DNA of 64,000 nt from positions 16,589,291-16,653,290 of the forward strand of contig OZ025206.1 in NCBI GenBank assembly GCA_964019055.1. Direction: 5' to 3'. The first letter of the stretch is position 1, and every line of letters begins with the position of its first letter. Under the pieces are notes generated by a model, which did not search any database, was not told the DNA's origin, and saw only the letters and a list, made by a program, of their open reading frames with translations. Both the position numbers and the translations under genes were made by a program. Below are positions 39,101 to 48,800 of the stretch, piece by piece. The stretch comes from Anthopleura xanthogrammica. Taxonomy: Eukaryota; Cnidaria; Anthozoa; Actiniaria; Actiniidae.

Positions 39101-42100
39101 ACAAAAAAATACGGCATGACTGGTGGAGGCTAGTGGATCTAGTAAATCAACATTTACGAACGTTTATGTTATTAAGAAAGAGAGGGAGCTTAATGAGGAG
39201 GATTAGTGAGTTTAGTCCATAAAATCCACGGGATTATACTAATCATTTAAGATATTTTTCTTGTTGCTGGCTTGTTTCTACAGTAAGCAAACACTAATTT
39301 TTTGCTCTCAAAAACTATTTATGGGATTATGCTCGGTTTCATCCATTTCTGATTACTGTTACAGTTGACAAACAACATACGATAAAACCCTACGAATATA
39401 GAATAAAGAATTTTCAAAGTACGTTCTTTTTTCTTTCTTTTTTTCATTTCCCTCTCTTTCTATGAGTGATTCGGGGAGCGAGAAGTTGAATTTTTATCGA
39501 GGGCGAATCTGTAAGCATGGCATTAGCTATGAGAGCGAGACAGAATGGCCGTAAAGTTGATCGGCTATATAAATAATCTCTACCATTAATCTCCATATCC
39601 ATCTCATTGTCTAGTACGTAATCAGCTTAGCAAAAAGCGCTCCCAGCAAAACATTACACGGGGTGTGTTTGACAACACTAGACCACGACAACCCTGTCCA
39701 ATTGGCTCCCTGCCTACGCAGTGCTCCCTGAACGGGCTATGAATTCCAGAGACAGGCATTTTTATAGCGCTGTGCTTGTTTCGTGGGATGGCAACAGATG
39801 TCTTCGGAACACATATTTGATGTACGTCTTTCATGCGTTAATCGTTACTTGTCAGGTCACTAGATAGGTCAAGGTTTGACTCAACTATGACGAGCATTCG
39901 TGATAAATTACTTATGCTCAGGAAGCCGTTATTTGCCATTAATGAGCAAGCACTTTGATACAATCTTGGATAATGGACATCCTAGTTTTCTTCAACAAAT
40001 TTTTCTGCTCAAGGAAACGAAAGCTTTGTAGTTATAATTTCCTCGGGAAACCAGTGGTATACTCATGTCGCTCTGTTTCGTTTTCAGAGACTAATTGGCC
40101 TGGGAATCCTGGTTTCTAAGGTCGCTGGGTTTTAATTTATTCCGGAAGTCGTCCCAGATGTTGCTACTGTTGCATACAAAACTTAAGCCGGTAAAACATT
40201 CAGGTCATTTTGTTTCTTTTTTCAAAAGTACAGCTGAACCTGTGTTAAGCGGACACCGCGGTTGGGGATGGTCAAGTGACCGTTATTATTGAGGTTGGCC
40301 GCTTAATAGAGGTATGAATCAGTGTAGAGGAACACATAAAGACAGGACTCCCAAAAAGGGTAAACTGATCGAGAGTTGCCAACGGAGGAAGCTAGGAAAA
40401 ACCCCCTTTAGATCTTTTACATCTGACCGGAAAAAAGAGGTCGGTCGCTTAACTATACGTGGCCGGTACTACGTTTCCTAACACCCCTGGGAATCTAGTT
40501 TTTTCGAGACTTCCGGACTTCATTAGAGATGCCATTATTGTTACAGATGTAAATTGGATAGAAGTATAGTAGCTCTGTTGTGATTGGATAACCAGCTAAA
40601 TAGTTATCCAATACTGTAAATGATGACTGTACATCGATCATATGTATACTGTTATGTATATTAACATCATAAGATTATCTTGACTCAATAATACCAGGTA
40701 ATTATAATACTTCCTGTTTATCTATTTACTGGGATGATCCATCAAGGACAAGTGTTTTCGAGCCATTGAGAAAGGACGGTTTAGTATTTACAGAGTGAAC
40801 AAAACCTTTACTAAGATGGCACAGATGGCGGTATCTTTGATTATGAACCTCATCAAATGAGTACGACTCTGTCTCGCTCAAGAACCTACTATAACACTAG
40901 GACTTTTCAATCCGAGTACTAGGACTCACGTAACTGCTCAAATTTGGGCGTCAATAAATATTTAAGAAGTCCTTGTCAACAAAATCGAATCGAGTTCTGG
41001 GACGCATTCAAATCGCGAAATGAAGTTTTAGGTCCTAAATTGCGTAAAAGTGCACGATTTAACACGATCCTTAAATATTAATAAAGAGGTCGTGTAGCCA
41101 GAATTATAGATGCCAACATGAATCAACAAAACCTAGATCTGTCCAAACAGTAAGTACCCCCCGAAGGTTGGGGACATAAACAAGCTTAGTATATGAACTG
41201 TTACAAATCCTGCATTCTGATTGGCTAAGCTGCCCATAGGTATATTAGTGATAGTAGCCCCCATTAGTAGAGAAAACTAATCAAATATTTAGCGTTTATT
41301 TTAGGTTTTGCGGCAAACAAGGGTTTGGTTTGGCAAAATTTCTAAGGTTTTAATTTTCAAGGTTTTATACCCCATGGGCTTTCGACCTATGACCAAAGAT
41401 GGCTCCAACATTCTATAACATTCTTCGATATTCTACATAACCCTTGAATTGAATCAAAATATAAAATCGATCAATCAAAAGGGGGCTCCCCATGGGCTTT
41501 TGACCCATAATCCAAGAGGGCTTCTATGCTCTATAACACTATTCAATACTGGATCTACATACAACTTTTATCAAATCAGAATGAAACGTTGGGAGTCAAA
41601 ATAATAAAATCAATAATTTTTTCAATTGACAAGTGAAGAAAACTCTTGGTTTGACCCCAAGATATTTGCCATTTTGTGCGAGCGGATCGATAATAGGGTG
41701 TGGTCCATGTTGAGTATAGCATTTTGGCATCTTGACGAATACTCGTTTTGGGGTTGTAAATTTGATTGTAAGATTTGGTCAGGCAAAATAACTTTGAAAT
41801 TCTTGGGATTTGGTGTTTCATACTTGCTTGAGTGACTTTTGAAGAGAGTAGAGAATTTTCGATCAGAAATGACATTCAAAGATAATTTTCGAATCGTTGG
41901 TGGTAGTTTGTAAATAGATGTACGTAATGTATGGCAGACATATGCTTACCTTGCTCCAACATAGAGATATCTATTTGTAACCAAAATCTCACTGTAATTT
42001 AGTGCCTTGAATGAACCCTTGAACTCTGAAGCACCACCATCTGAAATCAGTTCTGAAACAAAAACAGAACAGATGAACAAAATGTCACAATGTTTTTAGA

Positions 42101-45100
42101 CATCAGGTTTTGGTAGAGAACAACTTTTCATAAGGATTTACTTTCTATAGGAAAGCAGCAGTCAGCCTTAAGGCAAGGACTGATAAACACCTTGTTACAG
42201 GGTGGGTTTCAACAACATGCAAGCAGTTGAGTGAAATTCAATGAGTATAATATAAACCTTATATAAGGTGTTGTTGTTGCTCAGTAAATGCATAAAAAGT
42301 AGTTATGTTTCGTCAAGCATATTTTTCCGAATCCTGCGAGGAGCGAGGAATTTTTTTCCCAAGAAAAATATGCTTTACGAAACAAATAATAATTTCTTAA
42401 ACCCCATATTGTCATGATATGAATTTCATTATTGAGAGAGAAATGGGGGTTTCAATTCAAAAACAAGTGAAAAAATATTTTAATTTATCAAAAACTATTT
42501 TCACAACTGGCCTTATACTGATGGAGTCAAATTGGTAAATTGTGAATTGTGTTCCATCATACTTTAATCTATCTCAAATGTATGTTTTTCATTACATTTC
42601 TATGAATATGTTACATCAACTAAGCACTACATTGTTCTCCCTGATTGAAAAAAAGGTTTTCTGCTAAAATGTCTGTTTCCTGAAGAAAAAAGGTGTGTCC
42701 TGAACAATGACAGCACATCTAGTTACAGGCCAATGTTACTTGTTACTTCCTGATCTGACATACTGCATTACAAGGTATTTGACACCATCTACATGCCAAT
42801 ATACCACAAACCTTTTGTAATCACCACAAAGGAAGTGAGACTGTGTACATTCCATTATCAATTACAAAACACTATGTAAATCATCCTACAATCGTAAGGC
42901 TTTGCCTTTTATTCCGTAGACCTCTTTCGAGATGGTGAACATGGTGCATTGTGGTCTAGCTTGGGTACAAACATCTTTATGAAGTTTATAGAACTCAAAA
43001 AAGGCCCATTATAAATGACATATACATACTTTCATATTTTGATATGGTAAATAAATAATCTTTCTTCATTAATCTCAGACTTTTTCACTCTAAGCCTGAC
43101 TGTCTCCTCTCATATCCTGTTTTAATTATTATCCAATTGTTCCATTTATCACATAAAAAATCTACACCTCATGGTCGTATCATTTACATTTCTAGAATCT
43201 GCTCAAAATAGCTGAACATAACTGCATCAGATGGTAATAGTAGTTGCTGGTTAAACAATATTTAACCCAGGTTTCAGACACAAACATGAGTTACATGCTT
43301 GGTGCTAAACGTAAGCTTCTTAATACTAAATCAGTGTTTTTATAGTGTAAGTATATCAAAGGTCAAGCTGATAGTATACAAGCCTTTTATCCCTAATAAT
43401 AGTATGAGTATAGACTTTGCGTCAGAGTATCTTATTGATAAAAGCATCATATGCAAAACACATTTTGATGCCCTCCACACTAAAGCATAATGACATGAGA
43501 ATGACCGTAAAAAACTGTGGTCTGGCAGTCTGCCTGATGCCATATGCTGCTGTTATCTTGAATAAGCAATGCTAGTAACCAAATAGTAGTGATAGGTACA
43601 GCTGGGACAAGGAGGTGATAAATCTTGCCAAGCTGGCATTAAATTGCTTACATGAGTTAAAGTAATATAAGGCAGTTGGGTTTTGGGAAAGGAGAGGAAA
43701 GAAAGCGAAGGGAAGAGACAGGAGAGGCAGAGCAGGAGGAGAGCATACTGGAGGATAAGAAAGAATTCTCATAGCTCTTTGCTTATCACACTTTGAATAA
43801 GCCAGCTAGTTTCAGGATTGCTTTGAAATTATTTAGTGTCTTCATGAAAAACATTTCCTTGCCGTGATTTCCAAAAATGTTATCACTTTGAATACTTTCA
43901 TCAAAATAATTTTCTTATCAGGTTTAACAAAAGTTCCTGCTTTATCCAATTTATAAATAGAATGAAATAGAACATAATTTTTTGTCTTTGTTTCTATGTT
44001 TAACTTTGAATGAAAATTTCAATTTTATTGCATAATCATTTGTTCTTCTTAGACTGTTGTAACCTAGTGTATATCTGTTAGGAAAAAGGTAAAATCTCTT
44101 TATCTTGCTTTAACCTTATTCACAGATTTAATTAACTCAGTCTTGTTTGTTTTTCATAATTTATCACTGGTATTGTTTAGCTGCACATACCTACTGCACT
44201 ACTAACAAATGCACAAGCCAATGTCACTATATGTATATGGCTCACTTTACAGGTTCAACCAACACCTTTTGTTAATTCAATTTACACCTAATCTTGTTAA
44301 CTAATGATTTTACTCCCAATTAAAGGATATTAATATCTATTGGCATATGCTATTGTATTTCTTAATGTATGCAAATTAGCTATTTAGAAGTTGGAGAGTT
44401 AGAAAGATTAGGTTTAAAGTAGCGATGAAAGAAAAAGTGAGCTGCAGTGCCTTGAGTAACAAGAGAAAACAATTTCAAGTGATAAAAAAAATTTTAGCTT
44501 CGATTTATCTGTCAAAACAAAGTATTTCTAATTATTTTCTATCAGGTTCAGCTGGTCTTATCTCAAAGGTTGAAACAGATATGCTTCAACAGTTGTCTGC
44601 AAATCTGCTGAACCCAAAACAGCCACCAATACAAAAGATTAAAAAGATAATGCAGTATTAAACCTTGGATTTTTCTAAACTTTCAATTAAAGAAGTTTTG
44701 AAGGAATAGGCAATTCTACAATGCAACATGCAGTTTGAAGGAGCATGATGAGATGGGATCTTTTAGCGAGTTATGTTTCAAGGTGTAAATGAGTATCTGT
44801 TGATAGATGTTATGAGAACCGGAACATTCAAGTGTCCATAGCTGTTGTTTTGCAAAATCTTTTGATAAGACTGTCCGAGATGTCGATCGTCTCTGATCCC
44901 GCAGAGCAACAAAAAGCAAACATCGAACCATCTGCATAAAATAAACCTTGATTTACAAAGATCTTTTCAAGTTGATTCAAAACCCACACAAACCAAATTC
45001 TAAGTTCAATCTTTGTGTGTTCTTCGTCTTTCATGGAGAGCAGTTCTTGAATTTCGAATTCTTTATGACGCTCTTTTATATCTTGTTCACTTTTTAATGA

Positions 45101-45822
45101 TTTTTTTCTCCGTTTCCTGTTTGCCCCGTGCAAGAATAGAGGCTTCGAGTCCTCCCTCCCTCCACTATCAATTTGCGGTTAACGTTCTTTTAGCTAACTA
45201 AAGTTATTTCAATGAAGCATTATTGTTTCGGCAGCTGAAAAAATATATCAAACGCGAGGCCCAGACGTTTGCTGAAATAACAACGCTTCTCTTCATATAC
45301 TAAAAATACTTGCTGAAGGTTTGTTTGCCTAAGAATTTTTTTGTTTTACAAACTGCCTATGAATTTTGTATCTAAATAAAACTGTGTTGAGTAAATGCAA
45401 GGACGAGAGTCACGCTCCTACTTTCTAGAACTAAGCTTGGTTTACCATTAACATTCACGTTTTTCGTTTTAATTACAGCCAACATATTTTTGGCTATTGT
45501 TATGAGTACATGGCACAGAAAACAATTTAGGGCTTACGACCGCCTTCTTCGACCTACTTAAGGTTTTTCATTGTCCAGAAAAATAAACTACCTCCATTGA
45601 CTAGCGGTACACCATAGCTCTGAAAACCTTACTCCAAACGCTCTCCAAATGTTCAGTGCTATCAAATATCACTGTAAGATAAGCATAATTTTACTATGTT
45701 TGAATTTAAAACTTACCTTTGGATGTTGTGACCACATGAGAGTTGTTTGTGCAAGTATTACAAGAAGAGTAAGCCAAAACGACAACCATAACAACTCCAA
45801 ACAGCGCTCGCCTTCCCTCCAT
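18367..45822 (-). CDS. SEMA5: Class-5-like transmembrane semaphorin with thrombospondin type-1 repeats (24 exons, complete)
   Basis: Exons (5'-3'): 45822-45717, 42052-41950, 38782-38737, 37069-37010, 29502-29404, 29308-29188, 28988-28860, 28702-28584, 28207-28096, 27793-27736, 27337-27202, 26770-26580, 25934-25876, 25624-25548, 24466-24419, 24218-24142, 23656-23588, 23488-23436, 23245-23105, 22722-22498, 22184-22014, 20750-20547, 19308-19129, 18737-18367. Total 2955 nt = 984 codons plus stop. Signal peptide ~1-21 ([20 protein letters not shown]); sema domain ~40-510 ([33 protein letters not shown]); PSI ~514-540 (NDPYCGW); TSP1 repeats ~555-601 (WSEWSKW), ~620-676 ([10 protein letters not shown]), ~740-780 ([10 protein letters not shown]) and a variant ~806-860 (WNTWSKCSC); exon 21 between them looks like a degenerate one. 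Membrane helix ~886-909, then RRRK and a ~75-residue tail. Family role: cell-surface guidance ligand or receptor, usually through plexins. Sema plus TSP1 plus helix defines class 5; vertebrate SEMA5 has seven TSP1 repeats, so this is shorter. Confidence 0.92.
18961..19012. repeat. 17-bp direct repeat, ~3 copies
   Basis: Tandem CAAAACCTTGCTATGTG units in the last semaphorin intron; minor simple tandem repeat. Confidence 0.85.
21070..21126. repeat. (ATT)n microsatellite
   Basis: About 19 ATT units in the intron between semaphorin exons 21 and 22. Confidence 0.95.
21531..21750. repeat. TTTTAGAGCAG-ended element with short CACGG array (copy 1)
   Basis: About 220 bp with ends TTTTAGAGCAGATTTCGTAT and inverse of TTTTAGAGCAGTTTTCGTAT. 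Inside, GTGAAAAGTCACGG leads into CACGG pentamers (about 21640-21700). The same organisation occurs at 24535-25391, where the interior is hugely expanded. Confidence 0.85.
23803..24062. repeat. TTGC-rich inverted-repeat element, family 5, copy 2
   Basis: About 260 bp with GGGGCGCGGAAAAACGA at the left and the inverse TTGCTCGTATTTCCGCGCC at the right. Internal TTGCAGAGAGTAGAAAG and GGTGGTAATACTAGCAAC match the copy at 10255-10545. Lies between semaphorin exons 16 and 17. Confidence 0.8.
24535..25391. repeat. TTTTAGAGCAG-ended element with expanded 16-bp minisatellite (copy 2)
   Basis: Same flanks as 21531-21750: TAGAGCAGATTTTGTATGAG left and the inverse of TTTTAGAGCAGTTTTCGTAT right. The interior from about 24620 to 25347 is ~45 near-identical copies of GACACGGTCACGGCAA. 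The 16-bp unit happens to lack stops in one frame, giving a meaningless 273-codon ORF. In the intron between semaphorin exons 14 and 15. Confidence 0.9.
25668..25826. repeat. CACAA/CACAC low-complexity tract
   Basis: ACACAAC-type tandem repeat between semaphorin exons 13 and 14; open in several frames by composition only. Confidence 0.9.
26808..27075. repeat. Nested fold-back elements in a semaphorin intron
   Basis: An outer family-4 end (TAGACCTTTTTCGCTTGGGT, about 26808) is followed by a separate inverted-repeat element at 26902-27051. Its ends are ATATCAGAGTTACACTCCAT and the inverse of ATATCAGAGTTACATTCCAT, with AGTCGAGGCATT inner arms. The right end of the outer element is not clearly recognisable. 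Confidence 0.6.
27920..27937. repeat. Poly-G run in a semaphorin intron
   Basis: Uninterrupted G run of about 18. Similar G/C runs occur at 28330-28342, 50078-50098, 55168-55184 and 61713-61724. They are prone to length error in assembly. Confidence 0.9.
29837..29841. other. Target-site duplication, left (CTAAG)
   Basis: CTAAG immediately precedes the 5' LTR and follows the 3' LTR at 36165-36169, fixing the element boundaries. Confidence 0.9.
29842..30206 (+). repeat. 5' LTR of the BEL/Pao element
   Basis: 365 bp, TG...CA ends. AT-rich, with no obvious canonical TATA box. Compared by eye with the 3' LTR, no difference was found. Confidence 0.93.
30230..35548 (+). CDS. BEL/Pao Gag-Pol polyprotein, truncated in integrase
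   Basis: 1772 codons, starting 23 bp after the 5' LTR. Residues ~1-250: charged coiled-coil Gag-like region. ~420-640: DUF1759-like Gag domain. Zinc knuckle [14 protein letters not shown] at ~708. Aspartic protease with LLDSGSD at ~813-819. Reverse transcriptase (Pao type) with [11 protein letters not shown] and the catalytic YVDD at ~1241. Peptidase_A17/RNase H-like region with [16 protein letters not shown] and FWTDSTT to ~1520. Integrase H2C2-type finger begins near HESIGH at ~1745 but stops at GKSTV before the second cysteine pair. The DDE core is absent. The 5' domains keep intact motifs and no stops, so Gag, protease and RT could still be made. Family function: copy-and-paste retrotransposition. 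Confidence 0.95.
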   Translation: MAEARVKFPNSNLDMADVRREKAYATRKSRAGYLGRMTHLYSKIEQLMVDYNNVNNVKPLKNQIDEAYQRFVDTNKDLLENLDDDSEMQAAIQLYEKQTQGKLEFDEYYRKWLDNIDQMQSHNPAQTSTEVNSTRVSSRAFSRSTSSSQKSNKIKELKAKRTAAELKANRLKSLQEIEKQQLLLQQQRQILEVQSEIDQAEAERRIWEDDEDYEEQQRGHNLPIYLVESNVNPLSSDDVFRLADGRKIPETPRKTKVSKTRTPSLGIRFPTRTPQVDDNDVKDPPTTTSSQIPRINKAEVKASPQEPYIPQVSKDNYPTFKPKAYEKQVPHERADHPAAIPKSYELRTPKKDEKPIYEPIFYEYEIPQPDDYPVFKSTRYDPQVLYGNNHPALKTKSNESQDLSQLLKFQRELISQQQESNQHIASTIKHGFSLPKMELMVFNGDPLDYWTFVRFFDNNILKNASSDTERLTYLLQYCSGKAKEAIKSCATLDPSLGYKEARKILSKCFGEPYHIAVSHVNKLTNGQPIKPFDGPGIMDFALQMKSCVNTLTAIGYLNEINSSDNLRRIAERLPHNLKSKWLSRSRSLRAVSIKPGIKDLSDFVQEQADEANDPVFGDIISPKPRNREGQMKNAQKRPPTSQHPFHNVTTMMTQGQQDKGLQDESQTRQRKRWSCPACEGRHSLQRCFKFKDMSNDDRVKILRRDNICFNCFYKGHFAVGCAQPPACTVENCKSKHQTIMHRSAADYSSKDKETKESGDGNKGEKKEQSTSSHCNVIRAGAHKETTTSSNIFLKVIPVRIKNPHGKYVETYALLDSGSDVSLCDEQSLTDLDLDSTERRFSLTTQEKKNSLRVGKETSLIIEAIDGTSTINIPRVWAIEPLNVSESSIPTKRDIESWPHLQDVGAQSMPIDRKVKLLIGCNVPEAFYVLDDRKGKPGEPYGVRTLLGWTVLGPSDKVFNQEPAQVYFHNGEDCVYDQASFEDTKLSLQLEKFWKSDFEDPLTCNKPCMSVNDSKALKTMEGSIKKIQEHYQIALPWKNSSPCMPNNKIVAEHRLNLLKKKLLNDDGIQKKYCTTVNNYIDKGYAVKVPEEDLDITNRPVWFLPHHGVFHPQKPEKLRVVFDCSAKYRGTSLNDQLYQGPDLTNNLCGVLTRFRQHPVALAADIEAMYHQVLVDPEDQDALRFLWWPKDDLSQKAVEFKMRVHLFGATSSASCASYALRRTAEDNKHEYNDDVINSALRNFYVDDFMKSVKTEEDANHMVKDMTSLMSKGGFRLTKWSSNKRNVLQNIQESERSKSLIELDLDLEDLPSQRTLGLLWDINNDNFTFKTTLKLKPMTRRGILSVSSSIYDPLGFIAPVVLPAKKLLQDLTRRKLSWDEEIEEEEAQLWKHWLEDIPNLANVSIERSIIPVDFGDLQLVQLHHFSDASEISYGAVTYSRIIDVNNNIHCAFLFGKGRLAPIKTISIPRLELAAAVLSVKFDKMLREEMDIPIHESIFWTDSTTVLGYIMNTSSRFHTFVANRLAIIHDASQPSQWRYIPTALNPADSVTRGLSANELKSQSNQWLNGPAFLRENENDWPSSQYQPVDETTLETKKVQQSFLVSNVKQESGLDKIINYHSTWYRLKKSVAWIIRFIKSLKHKEKVTKGRLTPSETALAETKILKHVQRQTFRETLELLEVPESERVKSKSTQRRIMGPLHKLNPVVDNNGMLRVGGRLARAPLDFDAKHPLVLPGNHHVTFLIVRECHESIGHSGQNFVLSIAREKYWIVKGKSTV
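35542..35658 (+). pseudogene. Remnant of the integrase C-terminal (DUF5641-like) end
   Basis: A 38-codon piece plus stop in a different frame from the main ORF, overlapping its last codons. Its composition matches the final segment of BEL/Pao polyproteins (VYPD...VRSVEV...RPITKL pattern). It marks the 3' side of the internal deletion; the junction is near 35543-35548. Confidence 0.75.
35800..36164 (+). repeat. 3' LTR of the BEL/Pao element
   Basis: 365 bp, apparently identical to the 5' LTR, followed by the CTAAG target duplication at 36165-36169. Confidence 0.93.
37070..41949. other. Semaphorin introns 2 and 3 (contents)
   Basis: Interrupted only by exon 3 (38737-38782). Contents: a SINE-like 3' end at about 38224-38310 ending in (CTTAT)n; a diverged direct repeat with CTTGTCCCTAGCACAGGG at about 38860 and 39030; a repeat with TTAAGCGGAC...CCGCTTAATAG at about 40240-40310; a direct repeat with CCCATGGGCTTT at 41371 and 41490. 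No supportable gene. Confidence 0.6.
42053..45716. other. Semaphorin intron 1 (contents)
   Basis: 3.7 kb. Includes a hairpin at 42304-42382 (arms TTTCGTCAAGCATATTTTTC and inverse) and a partial MITE at 42905-43010 (TGCATTGTGGTCTAGCTTGG) related to 62506-62644. The rest is AT-rich with no recognised coding. Confidence 0.6.
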
Positions 45823-48800
45823 CCTGCACCAGTATTGTCCCTCAATGCTCAGGTTTAAATCTGCGAAACAAAATGACGATTTAGTAATGACGTCTTGTCA
45901 TCTGGGAGGTCAAAGGAAACACGAGTTGATAAGAAAAGTCAGCTTGATATTCACTTGGGAGCTAAAATCCTTGCTTTAGAGTCAGAAAGGTCGTTGTTAT
46001 TGTGGCAAACATATGGACAGCTTGGATTTTCTACTCTTCACCGTACGGTTCGAAGTTCAAATTACTCCCAGTTATACATTTATAAATGATTATAAACGTT
46101 AGTCTTATTAAAGCGTGGAATTATCATAATTGCAAATTTATAATCCTGAATATTCAGTCGTACGTAAACGAAATTATCGATGTAACACAATTCAAGTCTT
46201 GTCTTCCGAAATTGCCCGACATTTGTTGTGATAAATAAGCTATTAAAACTACTTTTTTTCTAACGTAAATGTTAATCATCAATCGTCGAGCATTCCTTAC
46301 GTTTTCTGTCTTGTTTCTGTAGTAGAAATTGCGTAAAAGAACATTTGAATTAACCATTATGGCTTGGGATGAACAACTGTACCCGCATCTAAAACAATTC
46401 GTCTTTTTTCTTTTTTCGCGTAGAAAGCCGCTTCCTTTTTAAATCTAAAACTAATCACGATATAATTCCTTGGAGCAACAGGCGAAAACGTACCTTACCG
46501 TTTATTTACGTTCTACGAGAGAATTGAGTAAAAAACCACGAGTTCAACAGAGATCCATAGTCGGGTTCCTGTGTAACGTGGAGCGAGACGATCGAAGCGG
46601 TCTATGGTTTATATTCTAGAAGATCGACCGCTGGAATATTGCCTTCAAGGAGCCAAGCTCTGAGAAAAATTGAAGGACGCCTTGAAATTCTGAATCCACA
46701 CTGTGAATGACCAACCAAATATTCTTAGGAAGTCGTCATTAGGAGGGCTAAGCAGCTTGAAGTGAAATCTTCCTACAGTCTTATCCGCCAACACAATCTC
46801 ATAAGATGTATCGATATCGTATGCTTTTGCTCGTCGGTTTGGTGGTTAATACAAATCCATCGAGTCCATTTACACACCTTTCCCTTAGTAAATCTTTAGT
46901 GTTTTAATGGCTGTGATGAAATGGTATGGCCTGCTAGTGTAAATAAAGCTCAGATATAAGTCGTCCCTTGGGGATTAGGATAATTGACAGTTCTGAAGGA
47001 AGGTTTTTTATTCTCTTTGGCATACGTATTTCCGGTTTACGCAAAACTGTGCACATTTCGTTTTATCGCACTGTACGTGGTCATTATTTGAACTATAGAA
47101 ATTCATTATTTTTTAGTGCTATGTCTATGATATTTAAGAATGAGAAACAATTTATTTGACATTTCGAATAAATAGTTTATTTTTTCGAAAAACGAACAGA
47201 CATTTCGGAGAAGCCATTTTTCTGCTAACGTATTTCGAAAGGAATTTTGTCAGTATCAAGCACAGTATGGAATAAGCATTTCAACAGCTCGCGAAAGACT
47301 TTTAAGATGGTCATGTACAATGGTTATTCTACAAATACGTACTTATTTTTTTAGGTGTGTGGTTTTCGTTAAACCAAGAAAACACTTTCAAAAATTCGAT
47401 AGCTCTCACTCAGTAGTCGTTGATTTTGACCGACACATTTCATAACCACAATTTATACTGAATTTTTAGATGACGTGACATATAAAAGAGCCAGTCATAT
47501 TTTGAAACATTCATCCATTCACTTGAATGGAATGTTAACCACTTTGTCTTACAAAACCGCAGGATATATGCTACTATTTCCGGAATAAACCATTTATCAT
47601 AAGTCTCAAACTAAATTCCATTTTTAACTGTTGAAAGAAGTCAAACCACTAGAATCCTGACCAGAATTCAAGAGATAATAAAGGACAGAGGTTTTTTCGG
47701 TGAATGTTTGAAGTACCCTGTTCTGTGTTCGATCGAGCCGTCTTTTCTTTCGCCACCTAGAGTACAGAGTACTGCGTCCTTTGGTAAAACAGCCGGCCGG
47801 CGAAGACTTTATGCACGACAATTTTTTAAGGGCAAAATGACTGTTTGTTGTAACTGCTTTTTTGTGGAACTACTTACAGTTTTATCGTTGTGTAAGCCGA
47901 CTGCCAGATTTACAGCTTTTCGTTTCGCCTTTTCGGCGTTCATGAAAAGTTTAACCAGTAAAACTTATAGCCAGAGTTGACTTACGGCCTATGAACGTCA
48001 AACGGCTAACTTATTCCAGAGACCAATTTGAATGATGATGCAGTTCGTTGATAAAGTATTCAATATTAACCGCCATAGCTTTAAATTAGCATGTCTGTGA
48101 GCACCGCATATATTGTGACTCTGTGTGATTCTAGGTAAACAATCTTAATTGAAGCGTGTACTAATAAAAAATTCACTGAATCATTTATAAAGCTATTAAT
48201 CGCTAAAGAACGCGATGAAGATTAAGATAAAAATAATTATTCACTTTTATAATCTTATTTTTAGCTGTCAGTATCGTTTTTAGCCCTTTTAGTTTCAACT
48301 CCTTCCAAAATTCTAAGATTTGATTTGAATTGTTTTGATGCAGAAATCAGTATCCCTTGAACAGTAGTTATCATTATTGTAATGCAACTAGACCTAATGA
48401 GGCATAGATAACATCGAGAATGAACAACCGTAGAATCATTTAATGAAAAATGTAAATAGGAAAGCAAAAATGACAGTTATTCAAACCGGTATGTTTTTGG
48501 AAGTATTTTTGAGATGACAATTCAAATTATCCGTAAAAATGAACAATGTTTGAAGGGATTAACACCCAGGCGTGTGAACCTCATTCATCAGTAATAAGAT
48601 TTTGCCGAACAATAACGAAAAATGGACACCCTACATTCGTCAATTTCCCTGTCTTTTGTTAAGAGAATGCGTACAGTGCAGTATAGTTTGGTTAGTACAG
48701 TAAAATACTTTTTAGGCCACGCAACATCTTACATCAAATAGAATGATACTAGTATGATAGATCTATTTCGAAGCGGGAACTTTTGATCACGTTTTGCTGT

